A stretch of 64,000 nt of DNA from Sequoia sempervirens (taxonomy: Eukaryota > Streptophyta > Pinopsida > Cupressales > Cupressaceae), in contig VDFB02321329.1 in assembly GCA_007258455.2 (NCBI GenBank), forward strand, positions 124,001 through 188,000. The letters are read 5' to 3'. The notes below the pieces were generated by a model, which saw only the letters and a program-made list of their open reading frames with translations, ran no database searches and was not told where the DNA came from. Position numbers and translations under genes: made by a program. Below, one piece after another: positions 59,368 to 64,000 of this stretch. Position 1 is the first letter of the stretch. The number at the start of each line of letters is the position of its first letter.

Positions 59368-62300
59368 AGTCTCTCGCCCTAGCATGCCACCCTCTCCCAA
59401 CCCTGACTTGGAAGAATGTAAGACCAAGGTAAGGTGGGTTACGTGTTACAATTGGTCGTGGAAATATCCCTGAGTCAATGAAAAAAGAAATTGTTGATAC
59501 ATTTTTATCGTTTTTGAAAGGGGTTTAGATTGAAATATTTTGATTAATTGAAAATCAATCTGCAAAAAAATCATAATATGATTTTAGTGTACCTGTTACA
59601 TATAAATCTTTAGGGACTTGTCTCTTCCTAGCGTGATACCCCTTCCTAACACCAACTTGGAACAATGTAAGACCAAGGTAAGGTGGGTTGTGTGTTGTGC
59701 ATGGACGTAGGGATATCCCTGAGTCAATAAATAAATAAATAGTTGATGCCTTTTTATCATTTTTGAAAGGGTTTAGATTGAAATATTTCAATTAATTGAA
59801 GACCAATTTACTGAGAAAATCATAATGTGATTTTAATAAGCCTGTTATATACATCTTCAGGGACTAGTCTTTCCCGAGCGTGACACCCTTCTTGACCCCA
59901 ACTTGGCAGAATGTAAGAGCAAGGTAAGGCGGATTGTGTGTTGTGTTTGGATGTAGGGATACCCCCGAGTCAATAAAATAAATAAATTGTTATACCATTT
60001 TATCAATTTTGAAAGGGTTTAGATTGAAATATTTGATTAATTAGAGACCAATTTACAAAAAAATCATAATATGATTTTAGTATACATGTTATAGACATCC
60101 TCAAAGGACTAGTCTCACCCTAGCTTGACAACCCTTTTTGACCCCAACTTGGCAGATTGTAAGACCAAGGTAAGGTGGTTTGCGTGTTGTGCTTGGTCAT
60201 AGGGATACCCCTAAATCAATAAAAAAGGAATATATAGTTGATACTTTTTTTATCATTTTTGAAAGAGGTTTAGATTGATATATTTTGATTAATTGGAGGT
60301 CAATTTACAAAAAATTTATAATGTGATTTTAGTGTACCTATTAAATACATCCTTAGTAGACTAGTATTGTCCTAGTTTGACACCACTTTCTGACCCCAAC
60401 TGGGTAGAATGTAAGACCAAAGTAAGGCAGGCTACATGTTATGCTTAGTCGTCAAGATATATCTAGAGTTAATAAAAAGGAAAGAGTTAATACTTTTTTA
60501 TCATTTTTGAAGTTAGTTTAAATTGAAATATGTTTTAATTAATTAAATGCCAGAAAAAAATCATAATGTGATTTTAGTGTACATGTTATGTACATACTTA
60601 GTGGACTAGTCTCGCCCTAGTGTGACACCCTCTCCCAACCCCAACTTGGTAGAATGTAAGACCAAGGTAAGGCAGTGCATGTTGCACTTAGTCATGGACA
60701 TATCCCCGAGTCAATAAAAAAAGAAATAGTTGATACATTTTTATCATTTTTGAAAGGGGTTTAGATTGAAATATTTTGATTAACTAGAAATCAATTTACA
60801 AAAAAATTATAATGTGATTTTAGTGTACCTATTACATATATATCTTTAGGGGACTTGTCTTGTCCTATCGTGACACCCCTTCTTGACCCCAACTTGGCAG
60901 AATGTAAGACCAAGGTAAGGTGAGTTGTGTGTTGTGCTTGGACGTAGGGATAACCCTGAGTCAATATAAAAAATTAATAGTTGATACCTTTTTATCATTT
61001 TTGAAAGGGTTTAGATTGAAATATTTTGATTAATTGGAGACAAATTTATAAAAAATTGATAATGTGATTTTAGTATACATGTTATATATATGCTCAGGGG
61101 ACTAGTCTCGCCCTAGCGGGACACCCCTTCCTGACCCCAACTTGGAAAATTGTAAGACCAAGGTAAGCGATTTGTGTGTTGTGCTTGGTCGTAGGTATAC
61201 CCCTGAATCAATAAAAAATGAATAAATAGTTGAAACTTTTTTATCATTTTTGAAAGAGGTTTAGATTGAAATATTTTGATTAATTGGAGGCAAATTTACA
61301 AAAAAATCATAATATAATTTTAGTGTACCTGTTAGATAAATCATCAGTAGACTAGTCTTGCCCTAGCTTCACACCACTCTTCGACCCCAACTTGGTAGAA
61401 TGTAAGACCAAAGTAAAGAAAGTTGTGTGTTATGCTTGGTCGTCAAAATATCTTGAGTCAATAAAAACGATAGTGTTAATACTTTTTTATCATTTTTTAA
61501 ATAGGTTTAGATTGAAATATGTTTTGATTAATTAGAAGCCAGAAAAAAATCATAATTTGATTTTAGTGTACATGTTATGTACATAGTTAGGGGAATAGTC
61601 TCGCCCTAGCGTGACACCCTTTCCAAAGCCCAACTTGGCAGAGTGTAAGACCAAGGTAAGGCAGATTGCGTATTGCGCTTGATCGTGGAAATATCCTGAG
61701 TCAATAAAAAAAGAAATAGATGATACATTTTTATCATTTTTGAAAGGGGTTTAGATTGAAATATTTTCATTAATTGGAAATCAATTTACAAGAAAAATCA
61801 TAATGTGATTTTAGTGTACTTGTTACATATATCTTTAGGGAACTTGTCTCATCCTAGCATGACACCCCTTCTTGACCCCAACTTGGCAGAATGTAAGACC
61901 AAAGTAAGGTGGGTTGCATGTTGTATTTTGACGTAGGGATATCCCTGAGTCAATAAAAAAAATAGTTGATACCTTTTTATCATCTTTGAAAGGGTTTAGA
62001 TTGAAATATTTTGATTAATTGGAGACCAGTTTACAAAAAAATCATAATGTGATTTTAGTATGTATGTTATATACATCCTCAAGGGACTAGTCTCGCTCTA
62101 GCGTGACACCCTTCCAGACCCCAACTTGGCAGAATGTAAGACCAAGGTAAGGTGGGTTGCGTGTTGTGCTTGGACATAGGGATACCCCGGAGTCAATAAA
62201 ATAAATAAATTGTTATGCCTTTTTATCATGTTTGAAAGGGTTTAGATTGAAATATTTTGATTAATTGGAGATCAATTTACAAAAAATTCATAATGTGATT

Positions 62301-64000
62301 TTAGTATACATGTTATATACATCCTTAGGGGACTAGTCTCACCCTAATGTGACACCCCTTCTCGACCCTAACTTGGCAGATTGTAAGACCAAGGTAAGAC
62401 GGTTTGTGTATTGTGCTTGGTCGTAGGGATACCCTTGAATCAATAAAAAATGAATAAATAGTTTATATTTTTTATTGTTTTTGAAAGAGGTTTAGATTGA
62501 AATATTTTGATTAATTGGAAGCTAGTTTACAAAAAAATCATAATGTAATTTTAATGTACCTGTTAGATACATGTTACATACATCCTCAGATGACTAGTTT
62601 CACCCTGGTGTGGCACCCCTTCCCGACTCCACTTTGGCAGAATGTAAGACTAAGGTAAAGCGGGTTGTGTGTTGTGTTTCGTCTTAGAGATATATTAATT
62701 AATAAAAACAAAAAAAAAGTTAATACATTTTTATTGTTTTTGAAATGGGTTTAAATCGGAATATTTTGATTAATTCGAGGTCAATTTACAAAAAAATTAT
62801 AATGTGATTTTAGTGAACCTGTTAGATACATCTTTAAATTAGTAGACTAGTCTTGCCCTAGTTTGAGACCACTTTCCGACCCCAACTTGGCAGAATGTAA
62901 GACCAAAGGCATATTGTGTGTTATGCTTGGTCATCAAGATATCTTGAGTCAATAAAAAAGAAAGATTTAATACTTTTTGATCATTTTTTAAATGGGTTTA
63001 GATTGAAATATGATTTGATTAATTAGAAGCCAGAAAAAAATCATAATGTGATTTTAGTGTACTTGTTACGTACATACTTAGGGGACTAGTCTTGCCCTAG
63101 CATGACACCCTTTCCCAACCCCAACTTGAAAAAATGTAAGACCAAGGTAAGGCGGGTTGTGTACTGCACTTGGTCATGGAGATATCCCTGAATCAATAAA
63201 AAAAGAAATAGTTGATATAGTTATATCATTTTTGAAAGGGGTTTAGATTGAAATATTTTGATTAATTGGAAACTAATTTACAAAAAAATCATAATGTGAT
63301 TTTAGTGTACCTGTTACATATATCTTTAGGGGACTTGTCTCATCCTAGTGTGACACCCTTTCCTGACCCCAACTTGGCAGAATGTAAGACTATGGTAAGG
63401 TGGGTTGCGTGTTGTGCTTGGACGTAGGGATATCCTTGAGTCAATAAAAAAATAACAATTAATATATTTTTATCATTTTTGTAAGGGTTTAGATTGAAAT
63501 ATTTTGATTAATTGGAGACCAATTTACAAAAAAAACATAATGTGATTTTAATATACATGTTATATACATCCTCAGGGGACTAGTCTCGCCCTAGCGTGAC
63601 ACCCCTTCTCGACCCCAACTTGGCAGAATGTAAGACTAAGGTAAGGCAGGTTGTGTGTTGTGGTTGGTCGTAGGGATACCGCTGAGTCAATAAAAAAGAA
63701 TAAATAGTTGATATTTTTTTATCATTTTTAAAAGGGGGTTAGATTGAAATATTTTGATTAATTGGAGGCCAATTTACAAAAAAAATCTTAATGTAATTTT
63801 AATGTACCTATTAGATAAATGTTACATACATCCTCAAATGACTAGTTTTACCCTCGTGTGACACCTCTTTCCAACCCCAAATTGGTAGAATTTAATACTA
63901 AGGTAAGGCGGGTTGTGTGTTGCATTTGGTCGTGGAGATACCTTTGAGTCAATAAAAAAATAAAAAAATAAAAAATTTTAAAGGGGTTTAGATTAAAATA
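59368..64000 (+). repeat. Satellite higher-order array, forward orientation
   Basis: About 19 monomers. B-type tags are at 59614, 60851, 61850 and 63331: spacings 1237, 999 and 1481 bp, that is five-, four- and six-monomer units. In the first unit a D-type body is joined to an F-type end near 60290, removing most of F. The array continues past the right edge. No coding content. Confidence 0.95.

Overview
This is a plant nuclear window with no intact host gene. It is built from a tandem satellite array, long-LTR Ty3/gypsy retrotransposons of the Tekay/Del chromovirus type nested in that array, one LINE-type retroposon, one TIR element and several host-gene fragments. Plant-type initiator-Met primer binding sites, DUF4283/CCHC LINE ORF1, PPR and SPT16 fragments and plant-style LTRs all point to a land plant with a large, repeat-rich genome. 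I lean towards a gymnosperm-like genome, but nothing here proves it. The species is not identifiable from the sequence alone.

Layout. 1-1783 is the start of a long LTR (family B) on the minus strand. 1784-5144 is satellite in reverse orientation. 5145-5244 is a 100-N scaffold gap. 5245-17278 is a minus-strand gypsy element (element A): truncated 3' LTR, decayed gag-pol, complete 5' LTR. 17279-43419 is satellite in forward orientation, interrupted by a short LTR-like scrap (18421-18551), by an 8.3-kb block (21236-29515) and by a captured gene 3' end (37660-38503). The 8.3-kb block is a third long-LTR family carrying a minisatellite, PPR and SPT16 gene fragments and a poly(A)-tailed LINE ORF1 retroposon. 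43420-59362 is a plus-strand gypsy element (element B). Its 5' LTR holds a 1.1-kb TIR element and its 3' LTR holds a 3.9-kb solo LTR with a perfect 5-bp target duplication. 59363-64000 is satellite again.

Main observations. (1) The satellite is a higher-order repeat: six diverged monomers of about 245 bp recur in fixed order with a period of about 1.48 kb, with 5-monomer and 4-monomer variants. (2) 1-5144 is a near-identical reverse complement of 40059-45401, including the same LTR insertion junction, and its inner end is exactly the N gap. This is either a large inverted duplication or an inverted alternate contig placed by scaffolding. (3) Long-LTR families that are otherwise diverged share small conserved cassettes, including two short inverted repeats whose arms change together. 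(4) Most premature stops in both gag-pol regions look like CAG to TAG or CGA to TGA changes, the pattern expected from deamination of methylated cytosines. (5) Fragments of at least three host genes lie inside the repeats.

The mobile elements here are defective: element A has many stops and shifts, and element B has lost the gag core and the integrase catalytic Glu region. Nothing in the window is predicted to make a functional protein. Its biology is structural: a satellite domain, possibly centromeric, pericentromeric or a heterochromatic knob, progressively invaded by heterochromatin-targeting chromoviruses.
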